From Syntrophomonadaceae bacterium (GTDB taxonomy: Bacteria > Bacillota > DSM-12270 > Thermacetogeniales > Thermacetogeniaceae): a stretch of 64,000 nucleotides of DNA. Each line of letters begins with the position of its first letter. Position 1 is the first letter of the stretch. Shown here piece by piece: positions 36,868 to 46,832 of this stretch. The translations under genes were made by a program, and so were the position numbers. The DNA lies in the NCBI GenBank assembly GCA_012840385.1, contig DULK01000048.1, positions 1-64,000 on the forward strand. Direction: 5' to 3'. The notes beneath the pieces are model-generated. The model was not told where the DNA came from. It did no database searches and was given only the letters and a program-made list of their open reading frames with translations.

Positions 36868-38241
36868 ATGTTGCGGCTCCGGCAGGAAGAGAGCAGACAA
36901 ATATCAAGGGTGGATTTACTACTCCCGCCCGAGGTGCTTGAGCTTCCAGAAGATCTGGCCAAACTGGACGCCTGGCTGGATGATGAGCGTTTCTTCACAC
37001 CGTTTCGGAACAAATACCATCGGTGTTTGGGGCGGCCCTCCGTGCCGGCGGAAAGCTATTTGCGCATGGTCGCCCTTAAGCACCAGTACGGGCTCAGCGA
37101 CCGGCACCTTTGCGCTTTGGTCAATGACCGGATCAGCTGGCGTCAAATCTAGGGATTCCCCCATGCACAAGCCGGTGCCCCATCCCAGCAGTCTGTCCAA
37201 GATCCGGCAGCAGCTGGGTGCCGGCGGCAGTGACCACATGGCCGAGTTAAATACTCACCTGGTCCGCAAAGCACAGGAAGAAAGGCTCTTAAAGAACAGA
37301 AACAAAGTGCGGGTGGACACCACCGTGGTCGAGGCGGACATCCACCATCCCACCGATTCCGGGTTGATTGCGGACACAGTGCGGGTGGTGACACGCCTGG
37401 TGAAACAGGCCCGGGCTGCCGTTGGTGAGGCGAGAACAGCTGTCCGGGACCGCACGCGCAGCATCAAAAAACGGGTGCTGGCGATCACCAAGGTACTGAA
37501 GCGGCGCACACAAGAGGCGGTAGAGGAAGTGCGGCGGATCACCGGCGAAATGGCCGACATCGCAGAAAAAACCCTTAAGGCCGCCCGGGGAGTGGTGGAA
37601 CACCTTCGCCGGGAAGCCCAAAACCTGGCCCGTACGGTACAGGCAAGGCAACAGCGTCTTGAGGTACAGCTGGAAAGAGCCCTTGCCCTGGGAGAACAGA
37701 TAATCAAACAGGCTCGGCAGGTGAATGCCGGCCAGCTAATCCTGCCGGACCGCGTGGTGAGTATTTTTGACCCGGAGGCCAGGCCCATCAAACGCGGCAA
37801 GGCACACCGGGAAACCGAGTTCGGCTACAAAATACGGCTGACGGAAAATGCAGAGCGGTTGGTGACCGAGTACGCGACGTGATGATAGGCAACCCTTCGG
37901 ATAAAGAACTACTTGTCCCCGGAGTCAAGGAACACATTCACCGCACCGTGCGAGTGCCCCAATCCGTTGCTACTGACCGGGGATTCTGGGCTCCGGCCAA
38001 CGAACGCACTTTAAAGAAAATGGGTGTGCAAAAAGTCAGCCTGCCCTTTAAAGGCAAACGCAGCCGCCGGCGCACCGAACACGAGCGCCAATCCTGGTTC
38101 CGTCGGCTTCAGCGTTGGCGGGCCGGTCAAGAAGGAACAAAAAGACGGCTGAAAAGGCGCTACGGGCTCGACCGGACCCTTTACCGGGGATTGAACGGCT
38201 GCCGGCGCTGGGTGGGCGGAGCCATTTGGGGACTGATCTAA
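36868..38241 (+). pseudogene. frameshifted ISNCY-like transposase
   Basis: Plus-strand transposase remains in three frames: residues to DRISWRQI (36868-37152), then HKPVPHPSSLSKIRQQLG to TENAERLVT (about 37160-37880) with DTTVVEADIHHPTDSG and DPEARPIKRGK, then GNPSDKELLVPGVKEH to the end. Two single-base shifts separate them. The motif order is that of ISNCY/IS1202-like elements. The long charged coiled-coil-like central region (many R/E/A) belongs to this family. Confidence 0.78.
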
Positions 38242-38304
38242 GCCAGGCGGCAGTGTCAAACCTTGATAAACCATGATCAAGTTATCAAGGAGCAACCTAC
38301 AGAC

Positions 38305-39440
38305 CTATAGAAGAGTAATCAGGAAATTGCTTTTTTCAGCAGAATCGGAAAAATGGCAGAAACCATTGCCCTTAAGCTCAAGGAACGGGAATTCTTGAAT
38401 GGCCTGGTTTCCTCGAACCGCTATCTCAACTCTATTATCGACTGTTTGGAAGAAGGGCTGCTGACCGTTGATGTTTCCGGGACGTTCCAGGTCTGAAGTC
38501 TCTGGTGCTTCTTCTGTTCGGCTCAGGAAGTAGTTCGCTGCATTCCGGAATTCCACGGCGCTGTACAGCTTTAACTCGAGGCAGTAATTAATGGCCTGTT
38601 CGACGATTGTAGGTGGATACTTCCTGGCCACATCTGCCAATAGTTTAAACTTGTCTCGCACATAGCGGGATTTTTCACGGCGAATGGCTTTAAGAAAGGC
38701 TTCTGCCCGGTTTGTGCTGCCCAGCATTTTCAGGACCTTTTCCTGGAGATCGTTTATCTTCTGGCAGTTGTCCCGCAGGTGGTTGTTGTTCCGGATCAAT
38801 ATCCCCTTTTCCGGGCTGATTTTGTGGCCGGCCACAATGGCGCCTGTGGTCATCTCATACAGGATCAGGTAACCGTCATCCTCCCGCACTTCAAGCCTCA
38901 GGCCAGGCTTTTAGGTGCCGAAGGGAACCGTGTACCTGTTACCCTTGTACAAAACAGTGTTGTCCTTTCGCACTTCCCTTGTTACAATGTCAACAGGTAT
39001 TGGTTTTATGTAGGGTACCGGCCGCAAGTATTGCTGTTCGACGAGGAATACTTCCGCCGGTACTTTTTTTGTGGTCCCGTGCGGTTAGCGATTGGCTGTT
39101 CTGTCCAGCCAGTCTTCGAAATAACTGTTCCAGGTCTTAATGTCTATAAAGAAACGGTTTGATGCGAAGTTCTTTTTCATGTATTTGGCTACTGTTTCGA
39201 TCTTGCCCTTGCTTTCGGGATCATTTTTCCGGCACAGCCTGACCTTGAACCCCATATTGCCTGCTTGAACTTCTCAAACTCGTAAGTGTAAATGATATCC
39301 GCTGGTTCTCGCTGGCAGTAAGCAGTTTGTCCTGATCAAAAACGAGTTCTTCAGGTACCCCGCCCAGGTAGTCGAAACAGCGGCCAAGCATCTGGATGAG
39401 GCTTGTTGTGGTCAGGGGCTTTTCAGACCATTTTGATCTC
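38305..39440 (-). pseudogene. decayed IS21-type istA transposase
   Basis: C-terminal IstA-like half is open from 38889 to 38305 (REDDGYLILYEMTTG, then STNRAEAFLKAIRREK). Upstream in the same frame lies KKVPAEVFLVEQQYLRPVP and NRYTVPFGT followed by a TAA (near 38910), and another TAA precedes it near 39085. Further upstream, DYLGGVPEELVFDQDKL-like sequence appears in another frame. No istB partner is visible. Confidence 0.72.
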
Positions 39441-39487
39441 CACTCCCTTCAGTTAACCAGATAAGTATACCAGTCAACTGGAGGATC

Positions 39488-39751
39488 GTGGGAAAGATCA
39501 TCCATTTTTATTGGCCGAAATTCATTCCTTTTAATTTACCGCTTACAGAGGTGAGCATTAAAATGTCGGCATTGCAGATCAAGTGCATTCTGCTGGGTTT
39601 GTTGATCAGCGGCGGCATGCTAATCCCCGGGAATATCCCCAATATTATCACTGCCAGCAAGCTGAAGATCGGTAGCAGAGAGTGGGCCAGACTGGGGATT
39701 CCCTTGGGTCTGTCGAGCATGGCTATTTATTTTGTAATCCTCAACATATAA
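39488..39751 (+). pseudogene. 3' fragment of a DUF1646-type membrane protein
   Basis: The last 63 or so residues (from ATG 39563) include LISGGMLIPGNIPNIITASKL and EWARLGIPLGLSSMAIYF, which I recognise as the C-terminal signature of DUF1646 putative transporters. Those proteins are normally over 330 residues, so the 5' part is gone, most likely displaced by the adjacent insertion sequences. Confidence 0.6.
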
Positions 39752-40021
39752 TACCGAACTCCAACTCTAGATCGATACCCTCTGTGTGTAGGGGGGTGAG
39801 ATCAGGTTATCAACGCTGGCCGGCTGCCTCGTGGCATGGATCATGTGAAAGAAAGGGTTTATAGAATATTTGTCGAAATATAGACACAGAAAACCGTTTT
39901 TGAAAGATTATTTAATGACCGAATTTATTGTTTGGTAGGGCTTGCAACGCTTTTATTTTAAGAAATAAAATTGTAATAGGGACCAAACCGTTATGCGGAA
40001 TCTGGAGGGAGAACTCCGAAA

Positions 40022-41944
40022 ATGACTCCTAATCCTAATGCAACATATAGTGGGGAAAATGGCAGGGAAAATTTTCAGGAAGATTTGATATGGCGCCATT
40101 TTGTCGAAAAAGGAGTTCTTATCGAGCCTAGAGTTCGCCCTATAATTGCAAGATCATGGCAGCGTTCAACAAAAATAGACCCATTCCGCAATCAGAGAAG
40201 CGTCTTGCCGAAGCATCAACTGGATTTACGAAGAACACGCAATCAAGATCTTATTGCAATTGCCTGGCCTGTAATGCAGGAAATATCCTCGCTGGATGGA
40301 AAGATTTTTGTGCTGCTATGTGATAACGAAGGTTATGTTATAGAGAAAGTGAGTAATGTAGATTGCCCTATTCCATTAGGAGCGAAGTGCAGGGAAGAGG
40401 ATATAGGAACCAATGCAATCGGGACGGCACTGATTGAAAGAGGGCCTGTAGAGATCAAAGGTTATGAGCATTATGTTTCAAGGTTGCACGGTTATCATTG
40501 TGCGGCCGTACCCATCCGTGATGTGAGTGGAAGCATTATCGGGGTGATAGATGTCACTAACCCTCATGGAGATCTGCCTGCAGGCATTATGCAGTTATTA
40601 AAGTTTGCAGTGCAACTGATTGAGCATCAATTGTGCTCCAGACAGAAATATCATTGCAGTGAAGAGATGATAAAAAATCTTAAAAAATTAATAGATCTGA
40701 TAGATAATTGCGTTGTTATTATTGACTCGGAAGGAAAAATTGCTTATGTAAACAAAAAATTCTGCGATATCCTTGAAATAGAAAATAAAGAAAAAATTAT
40801 AGGGCTTCACTATTTGGATTTTCTGAAGTTTAAAGATAAGGCAGTTTTTTTGCAGAACTGTTCTCCGGGAAGCCTCGTGAAATTAGAAAAAGATAGAGAA
40901 AGCCTAATCTGTAAAGTTATTGATGTAAAACAAATACCGTCTTGTAAAGAAACCGATACTCTCCTTTTTCTTGAATTTCCAAAGAAAATTACTTCTACCT
41001 CTGCCGACGGTTCTGATTACAGGTTTCATGATATCATAGGTAGAGCGAGATCTTGGAGCGAAATTATCTGGAGGGCAAAAAAGGCTGCCCAGGTTTCATC
41101 AAATGTGCTTATTGAAGGGGAAAGCGGAACCGGCAAAGAGTTAATTGCCCAGGCTATCCATTATGAGAGCGGGAGAAAGGGGCCTTTCGTCCCGATAAAC
41201 TGTGGAGCCATACCAAAAGAATTAATCGAGAGCGAATTATTTGGCTATGAAGATGGGGCTTTTACAGGTGCAAAAAGAGGCGGGAAGATGGGCAAGTTTG
41301 AGGTGGCAGATGGGGGAACGCTTTTCCTCGATGAGATAGGTGAGATGCCCCTGGAAATGCAGGTGCACTTGCTCCGGGTACTCCAGGAAAAGAAGATCAT
41401 TCGTATTGGTGGAAGCAAGCCAAGGCCGGTTGACGTCCGGATTATAGCTGCAACGAATCGTGATCTTCGCGAAGAGATTAAAGCCGGTAGATTTAGAGAA
41501 GACCTTTACTTCCGTTTGAATGTAATCAATATTAATTTACCTCCTTTAAGAGAGAGAAAAAAAGACATTCCGCTTCTGGTAGAGCACTTTTTGGAAAGGT
41601 ATTGTCGTCAATTTCACAAGAACATTACGGCAGTTGATAAGGAAGTGATGGATATTCTCTGCTGCTACGAGTGGCCTGGTAATGTTAGAGAACTGAGCAA
41701 TGTGATTGAAAATGCAGTGGTTTTTACAGAGGGGAATATCATATTGCCCGAGGTCATCCCTTCTTTTATAAAAGAATATACGCCTGTTCGTTATTCCAGA
41801 GGGGGCAGCCTGAGGGAGCACGAAGAAAGATTGATATTTGAAACACTTAAAAGGTACAATGGAAATATATCCAAAACGGCTAAAGCTTTGGGTATAACCC
41901 GTAATACCGTTTATCGGAAAATAAACAAGCAGCGTCTGAATTAA
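40022..41944 (+). CDS. sigma-54-dependent AcoR-type activator
   Basis: A 640-residue enhancer-binding protein. N-terminal GAF-like sensor (about 60-200), PAS domain (about 220-300, [20 protein letters not shown]), AAA+ domain (about 335-560) with Walker [14 protein letters not shown] and the sigma-54 contact loop GAFTGA, and a Fis-type helix-turn-helix at the end ([19 protein letters not shown]). It should activate sigma-54 promoters in response to a small molecule, AcoR-like. The divergent pair of -24/-12 promoters at 46521 and 46743 are its likely targets. Start ATG follows GGAGGGAG. No -24/-12 site precedes its own gene with correct spacing. Confidence 0.92.
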   Translation: MTPNPNATYSGENGRENFQEDLIWRHFVEKGVLIEPRVRPIIARSWQRSTKIDPFRNQRSVLPKHQLDLRRTRNQDLIAIAWPVMQEISSLDGKIFVLLCDNEGYVIEKVSNVDCPIPLGAKCREEDIGTNAIGTALIERGPVEIKGYEHYVSRLHGYHCAAVPIRDVSGSIIGVIDVTNPHGDLPAGIMQLLKFAVQLIEHQLCSRQKYHCSEEMIKNLKKLIDLIDNCVVIIDSEGKIAYVNKKFCDILEIENKEKIIGLHYLDFLKFKDKAVFLQNCSPGSLVKLEKDRESLICKVIDVKQIPSCKETDTLLFLEFPKKITSTSADGSDYRFHDIIGRARSWSEIIWRAKKAAQVSSNVLIEGESGTGKELIAQAIHYESGRKGPFVPINCGAIPKELIESELFGYEDGAFTGAKRGGKMGKFEVADGGTLFLDEIGEMPLEMQVHLLRVLQEKKIIRIGGSKPRPVDVRIIAATNRDLREEIKAGRFREDLYFRLNVININLPPLRERKKDIPLLVEHFLERYCRQFHKNITAVDKEVMDILCCYEWPGNVRELSNVIENAVVFTEGNIILPEVIPSFIKEYTPVRYSRGGSLREHEERLIFETLKRYNGNISKTAKALGITRNTVYRKINKQRLN

Positions 41945-41959
41945 TCCTTGAAAAAAAAC

Positions 41960-42000
41960 AAGAACCGCGGGTTATCATTTCCCGCGGTTCTTAATATTTT
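41960..42000. terminator. bidirectional terminator
   Basis: Perfect 12-bp stem AAGAACCGCGGG/CCCGCGGTTCTT (41960-41971 with 41981-41992), 9-base loop. T-rich on the plus side and A8 on the other, so it can stop both the regulator gene and the convergent thiamine-diphosphate enzyme gene. Confidence 0.9.
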
Positions 42001-42016
42001 TGGCATGGGGATCATT

Positions 42017-43708
42017 TCACTTTTTCTGGAACGGTGCCCCAAAGGACTTCGTCACAGGACTCATATTCATCCTATCAACTTCGACATTAATGATAGCCGG
42101 TTTCCCGGATTCCGCTCCTTTCTTGATGGCGGATATTATGTCCTCCGGCTTGGTTACTAATTCACCATAACCATCCCACATTGCGACCATTTTATCATAG
42201 CGGCGCAGGTATGCTAATTCAGTTGCAACGTGCCCTTTCTTGACCTCTTCCGGATGGATAAATGTTTCTGAAAGCTTAATCATTCCCCACGACGAATCGT
42301 TGGAGATTACGCAAACAACGGGGATACCCTGCTTGAGGAAGGTATCGAACTCCATTGGATAAAAACCGAAGCTGCCATCACCTGTGTAATAAAGAATGGG
42401 TTTACCGTTAGCAGCCCATGCTCCTAAAGAGAATCCTGCTCCCGTTCCGATGGTCCCGAGCGGTCCAAAGTTGATGACTTGCCCGGGGCGTCGTGCTGTA
42501 ACAGCAGTCTTTATCCACTGTGCTGCATCGCCACCATCGCATACTACTGTCCAATCTTTACCTTCTGTATTTAAGAATTTAGCAACCTCGTATGCACAAC
42601 GGCCGGGGTGGATAGGAATTGCATCAGAAGTAAAACCTTCCATCCAGGGTGTGGCAGCAGCTTGTGCCATCTCTTTTGCTTTATTAACCCAGGTCAGATC
42701 TTCTCTTTTTGGGATCCTGGCTTTGACTGCTTCAAGAATTTGTTTTGCTACAGGTCCCGCACCACCCACGATACCAATTTCTGCAGGTGCATTATAGCCG
42801 ATCATTGTTATGTCGGGATGCACCTGGATTAGTTTTGCTTCTTTATTGAAAAGGGGAGGACGTGCTTTTCCTATCCTGTAGTTATTTTCCACGCAGAGCA
42901 TCAGAACGACATCCGCAGCAGGCAGTGCGGCTGTACCGATTTTAAACAGCATATTTGTTTCTTCGTTTGCAAATAAACCGCGACACATTGTCTGAACTGA
43001 GACAGGGATTTTCAAGTAATCAGCCAGTTCGGCGATCGCTTCACCATGTTTTGCGCTAAATCTGGCAGTATCACCGATAACCATTACGGGGCTTTTTGCT
43101 GAAACCAAGAGATCCGCTGCTTTTTCTATCAATTCTGGATCTCCAAAAGGTATGGCGTCAGTCCGATACTTTTCGGGGTAATTGACCTTTTCTTCCTCAA
43201 CAAAATTCGTTACCAGGACATCCATCGGGCATTCCAGATAGACGGGTCCTGGTGTGTCGTCGAGTGCATGTCTGAACGCCATAGAGACATATTCCGGTAT
43301 CCGTTCGGTATGATAGATCTTGCGCGCCCACTTGGTGGCTGTTGCCATCATTTCTAAGGTGTTCAGATCCTGAAGCGGTCCTGTATCGTTTTCACGTACA
43401 TTGGACGCACCTCCGATATGAATGATTGGAACTCCCTGAAGTTTTGCTTCTGCCATTGCTGTGAGGGTATCGGTGACACCAGGTCCAGCGGTGGTCACAA
43501 TAACACCCGGTTTCCCCGTGACGCGTGCATAAGCATCGGCGGCGTATGCTCCAGCACATTCGTGGCGCACGTCAATCACTTTAATACCTTCCTCCCGGCA
43601 GCCGTAAAAAATCGGCATAATATGCCCACCGGCGAGGCAGAAGATGCATTCTACCCCTTCCTTTTTGAGAGCTTTTGCGAACAACCTACCACCATCAACC
43701 TTACCCAT
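42017..43708 (-). CDS. thiamine-diphosphate-dependent enzyme (acyloin/2-oxo acid lyase type)
   Basis: A 563-residue ThDP enzyme of the acetolactate-synthase/oxalyl-CoA-decarboxylase/benzaldehyde-lyase superfamily. The activating glutamate is present (VRHECAGAYAADAYARVTG, about residue 50), and the C-terminal cofactor motif GDGSFGFYPMEFDTFLKQG ends in a conserved Asn about 28 residues after GDG. No FAD-specific hallmark is obvious. Cytoplasmic. With an aldehyde:ferredoxin oxidoreductase and two alcohol-type dehydrogenases in the same regulon, cleavage of an acyloin, diketone or 2-hydroxyacyl compound to an aldehyde is the most likely role. Last gene of the leftward unit, 78 bases after the MoaD-like gene. 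Confidence 0.82.
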   Translation of the reverse strand: MGKVDGGRLFAKALKKEGVECIFCLAGGHIMPIFYGCREEGIKVIDVRHECAGAYAADAYARVTGKPGVIVTTAGPGVTDTLTAMAEAKLQGVPIIHIGGASNVRENDTGPLQDLNTLEMMATATKWARKIYHTERIPEYVSMAFRHALDDTPGPVYLECPMDVLVTNFVEEEKVNYPEKYRTDAIPFGDPELIEKAADLLVSAKSPVMVIGDTARFSAKHGEAIAELADYLKIPVSVQTMCRGLFANEETNMLFKIGTAALPAADVVLMLCVENNYRIGKARPPLFNKEAKLIQVHPDITMIGYNAPAEIGIVGGAGPVAKQILEAVKARIPKREDLTWVNKAKEMAQAAATPWMEGFTSDAIPIHPGRCAYEVAKFLNTEGKDWTVVCDGGDAAQWIKTAVTARRPGQVINFGPLGTIGTGAGFSLGAWAANGKPILYYTGDGSFGFYPMEFDTFLKQGIPVVCVISNDSSWGMIKLSETFIHPEEVKKGHVATELAYLRRYDKMVAMWDGYGELVTKPEDIISAIKKGAESGKPAIINVEVDRMNMSPVTKSFGAPFQKK

Positions 43709-43786
43709 TCTAAGACCTCCTTGTAAACTTTAACTTGTTAAATAAAACTAATAGTGGTTGACAGCCAAGTATTAGCTGTCTGTAGA

Positions 43787-44065
43787 CTATCCTCCAGCAA
43801 AAGGAACAACAAACCAGATCTCACTTAAACCGCTAATATCAGTGTTAAGGTCATCCAAGCGTTTACCCGATACATCTCCTACCCTAACTAGTTTGTGATT
43901 GAGGAGCCCTTCATTGCTCTTGTAGTCTTCGTTGATATCGTTGCCGTATATTCTGACGATGTCTTTTTCAAGATCACCAAGGGTATAAAGTGAATCTACT
44001 TCAAACTCCTGAACGAAGAAATCCCCCTTTATTAGCCCATAAAAATGGACTTTTATTTTAGACAT
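43787..44065 (-). CDS. MoaD/ThiS-like ubiquitin-fold protein
   Basis: A 92-residue beta-grasp protein ending in the diagnostic Gly-Gly (WFVVPFAGG), as in MoaD/ThiS sulfur carriers. The gene overlaps the AOR stop by 8 bases; ATG 44065 is used. Such proteins often accompany aldehyde:ferredoxin oxidoreductases and should deliver sulfur for the dithiolene of the tungsten or molybdenum pterin. Given ThiN and a ThDP enzyme in the same unit, a thiamine sulfur role is also possible. Confidence 0.85.
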   Translation of the reverse strand: MSKIKVHFYGLIKGDFFVQEFEVDSLYTLGDLEKDIVRIYGNDINEDYKSNEGLLNHKLVRVGDVSGKRLDDLNTDISGLSEIWFVVPFAGG

Positions 44066-45911
44066 ACAGATCACCGATGACAAAATCTAAGCCTAATTCG
44101 CGCAGCTTTTCTTTTGAAGGCTTTCCGTCTTCTTCCCAGCCGCGCAGTTGATAGTATTCTTTTAATTGCTCTTCAAGATTTGGAACATATCCCTCATTAG
44201 GACCGCCTTCCGTTGATGTTAAAACTCTTTTTGGCAATGTGTCGTCCTTTCGAGTAATTCCTAAACGGTTATTAAATGCCCTCTGGAGATTGAAAATTCT
44301 CTCCCCTATCTTGAGAACGGTTTGGGCATCATAATGTATTCCCGTCGCCACGGAAAGCGCTTTAGCCAGATCGCCTGGGCCAACACCGTAGGTCATGAAA
44401 TAGCAAACTATGGAAGATTGTACGACACTGTCGTAATCTTGTACTATCTTGGCGAGAAAACCTTTGCCAGTTAAGGCGTGAGCATCCTGCGGCTCGATTA
44501 GTCCTGCTTCTGGCATCACACCTCTTCCGTCGTAGCCTCCCACATAACCGTGGAGGTGGCATGCCCCGCGGGGAGAGGTGGCATAGGTAGGAGCGTAACC
44601 AAAAAATGCCCGTGGATCGTGCATTGGCAATTCTAATCCTTTAACGTGTACGGCGAATTCTTCAGATCCACGCCCAAGGACTTCGGCAGCTTTTCGTACT
44701 CCCTGACCCAATAAATCGCCAATACCTTCCTGTTTAGCGATTTTCTTGACGAGAGCTACAATAGCCTCTGTGTTGCCCCATGTCAATTGAATTCCGTCTG
44801 TATCCTTATGAGTTATGATGCCTTTTTCAAAAGCTTCCATTGCGAATGCAATTGCTGCACCTGTCGATATGCTATCCAGGCCATATTCATTGCACAGCAT
44901 GTTGGCATAAGCTATGGATTCCAGGTTGTCGTTTAGACACATTGAACCAAACGATCCAAGAGCTTCATATTCGGGACCCTCGCCTTTCATTGCATAAGGT
45001 CCTTCGTCAATTTCTACATAGCGGGCGCAATGAATTGGGCATGCGTGGCATGGAGAAGAATGCTTTCTCAGGATAGTTTGAGCCATCGTAATTCCGCTGA
45101 TTTTCGAGTAACCATCCCAGGTCCCAAGTTTCCAGTTCTTTGTTGGCGCATCTCCGGTCTGTGATGCTGCGGCCATTGCCACACCGGTTCCGTAAGCCTT
45201 TAATGATTTTGTGACGGGTTGTTCGTTAATCTTTTTCGTTATTTCTTTGATTACTTCTTTCCACTTTTCCTCATCGGAGACTGCAGGTTCCTTATCTCCA
45301 TAAACAAAGATGGCTTTCAGCTTTTTTGATCCCATGAGAGCGCCAGCGCCACCGCGCCCTGCTGCTCGTGTTGTATCCCCCATAATGTTGGCAAGTTTCA
45401 CAAGTTTTTCTCCCGCAGGCCCTATTGCGCAGCAACTTCCGCGGGTATGACCGCATTCGTCGAATATATTTAGGACAGTTTCAGAAACAACCTTGCCCCA
45501 TATTTTTGATGCATCTTTTAGTTGTATATCATCGTTATTGATGTAGAGATAAACAGGCTGGGGGGATTTTCCTTCGATTATTATCGCATCCAATCCTGCG
45601 CGTTTCAGGTTATAACTGAATTTTCCGGACCAAACAGAGTCCAGCCAAATTCCCGTTAAAGGGGAGCGACAGGCCACACAACACCTCCCAGAGGTTGGAA
45701 AGTGCCTTCCGTTTAACGGGCCAGCAGAAAAGAAAAGCTTGTTATTTTCACTAAAAACATCTTCTTCGACGGGTATTTCGTTGTAAAGGTACCGTGCTGC
45801 TAAACCAGAACCTCCCAGAAAGTCTCGCAAGTAATCTTCAGGAATTTTTTCTCTTGTTATCTTGGCTGAAGTGAGGTCTACCCTTAACAGGTTACCTGTA
45901 AATCCATACAT
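44058..45911 (-). CDS. aldehyde:ferredoxin oxidoreductase (tungsten type)
   Basis: A 617-residue AOR-family enzyme oxidising an aldehyde to the acid with ferredoxin as acceptor; it carries a tungsto-bispterin and one [4Fe-4S] cluster. The N-terminal domain starts YGFTGNLLRVDLT. The cluster cysteines are seen as CHACPIHC (about residues 288-295) plus a distal Cys in SSIVCYFMTYG. Pterin-binding segments TTRAAGRGGAGALMGSKKL and HDPRAFFGYAPTYATSPRG are typical. ATG 45911 is favoured over the TTG at 45917 because GAGGTG lies 9 bases before it. Follows the ThiN gene by 20 bases. Confidence 0.95.
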   Translation of the reverse strand: MYGFTGNLLRVDLTSAKITREKIPEDYLRDFLGGSGLAARYLYNEIPVEEDVFSENNKLFFSAGPLNGRHFPTSGRCCVACRSPLTGIWLDSVWSGKFSYNLKRAGLDAIIIEGKSPQPVYLYINNDDIQLKDASKIWGKVVSETVLNIFDECGHTRGSCCAIGPAGEKLVKLANIMGDTTRAAGRGGAGALMGSKKLKAIFVYGDKEPAVSDEEKWKEVIKEITKKINEQPVTKSLKAYGTGVAMAAASQTGDAPTKNWKLGTWDGYSKISGITMAQTILRKHSSPCHACPIHCARYVEIDEGPYAMKGEGPEYEALGSFGSMCLNDNLESIAYANMLCNEYGLDSISTGAAIAFAMEAFEKGIITHKDTDGIQLTWGNTEAIVALVKKIAKQEGIGDLLGQGVRKAAEVLGRGSEEFAVHVKGLELPMHDPRAFFGYAPTYATSPRGACHLHGYVGGYDGRGVMPEAGLIEPQDAHALTGKGFLAKIVQDYDSVVQSSIVCYFMTYGVGPGDLAKALSVATGIHYDAQTVLKIGERIFNLQRAFNNRLGITRKDDTLPKRVLTSTEGGPNEGYVPNLEEQLKEYYQLRGWEEDGKPSKEKLRELGLDFVIGDLYV

Positions 45912-45931
45912 GAACAATACACCTCATTTAC

Positions 45932-46414
45932 TTAAATGTTTAACAATTCAGCAATTTTGATAACGATTTTTACAACTTCAACAGCGTTTTGTCCTGTGAT
46001 AATTATTGCCCCTTCTCTTGCAAACCCCCCTTCAGTGAAAAAAGCTGTGGGTAACTTGCCATCTTTCATATATTCCCTTAAGGTGTCGGTGAGTGTTTTA
46101 CCCGGCCTTACATCAAGGCGCTCGATATCGATACCCTCTCTTTTTATTAATCCTACTAATTCTTCGGAATATCTGATCTCCATTGCTGCTCGACGTGAGG
46201 GATCAAATTGCATTACTGCCATAAGGATGCGAGCTGTGTAACGAGAAGCACCCCATGCTGGGTACGCCGGTGCCGTTATTCTTCCGAAAACTTCAGTCAG
46301 CCTCCCGGGGATGCCGGCTATGTCGTCTGTTTTCTGGGCTCCTTCCTTAGCCATTACGATGTTGCTTCGTATCTCCGGTAGCAGTAAATAAACCTTCTCT
46401 GCCTTGGCAAGCAT
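45932..46414 (-). CDS. ThiN-domain (thiamine-phosphate synthase-type) protein
   Basis: A protein of at least 160 residues matching the ThiN domain (LLLPEIRSNIVMAK, DDIAGIPGRLTEVFGRI, ASRYTARILMAVMQFDP, MEIRYSEELVGLIKREG). ThiN joins the thiazole and pyrimidine phosphates of thiamine. That fits a unit containing a ThDP enzyme. Homology-like sequence (VLGQLVEAVN) continues in frame upstream of ATG 46414, and a strong GAAAGGGGGA (46481-46490, minus strand) lies 6 bases before an in-frame ACG at 46474. No ATG/GTG/TTG exists there, so the true start may be a rare codon. First gene after the leftward sigma-54 promoter. It could also act as a ligand-binding regulator. Confidence 0.75.
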   Translation of the reverse strand: MLAKAEKVYLLLPEIRSNIVMAKEGAQKTDDIAGIPGRLTEVFGRITAPAYPAWGASRYTARILMAVMQFDPSRRAAMEIRYSEELVGLIKREGIDIERLDVRPGKTLTDTLREYMKDGKLPTAFFTEGGFAREGAIIITGQNAVEVVKIVIKIAELLNI

Positions 46415-46520
46415 ATTTACTGCTTCTACGAGTTGACCGAGAACATAATAAGCATCAATGGTTTCGTTAGTCGTATATGTTCCCCCTTTCTTTATGAATT
46501 CTTTTTCTTTTGGTGACTAA

Positions 46521-46536
46521 TGCAAAAAGAATGCCA
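46521..46536 (-). promoter_or_regulatory. sigma-54 promoter, leftward unit
   Basis: On the minus strand TGGCAT-N5-TTGCA, with the required GG-N10-GC spacing, 30 bases before the ThiN ribosome-binding site. Drives the ThiN/AOR/MoaD/ThDP genes. Confidence 0.85.
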
Positions 46537-46628
46537 CCCAAAAGCAAACTCTGATAACACCTAGTTCCTTGTCGGGATTATTGAGAGATTATAACTGGCG
46601 GCAAGATAAATGACATAATGCTCAAATA

Positions 46629-46653
46629 TTACACATTGTTACATTATTACACA
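46629..46653. promoter_or_regulatory. possible activator-binding repeats between divergent promoters
   Basis: TTACACA (46629), GTTACA (46638) and TTACACA (46647) form a short direct-repeat array roughly midway between two divergent sigma-54 promoters, where an enhancer-binding protein would sit. Confidence 0.45.
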
Positions 46654-46742
46654 CGCTTAATTCGGGGAGATGCTCCGTTTGGGAAATAATCTTAATGGAT
46701 TATTTTCTTGCTGGTTTTTGGACATAAGCATTTACTTTTATT

Positions 46743-46758
46743 TGGTACGAATATTGCA
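46743..46758 (+). promoter_or_regulatory. sigma-54 promoter, rightward unit
   Basis: TGGTAC-GAATA-TTGCA with GG-N10-GC spacing, 75 bases before the alcohol dehydrogenase gene. Likely activated by the regulator encoded at 40022. Confidence 0.87.
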
Positions 46759-46832
46759 TTAATTATTTCGGCAAAAGCTCGTTGCGGGCCCGCGAGCTGT
46801 AAAAATACTTTTGAAGGGGGTAGCGAAAATCT

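Noticed and set aside
37255-37800. 181-codon minus-strand frame
   Set aside because: Antisense of the ISNCY-like transposase central region, Ser/Arg/Cys-rich without motifs.
39935-39955. Possible sigma-54 promoter before the activator gene
   Set aside because: TGGTAG and TTGCA are present but the GG to GC spacing is 8, not 10.
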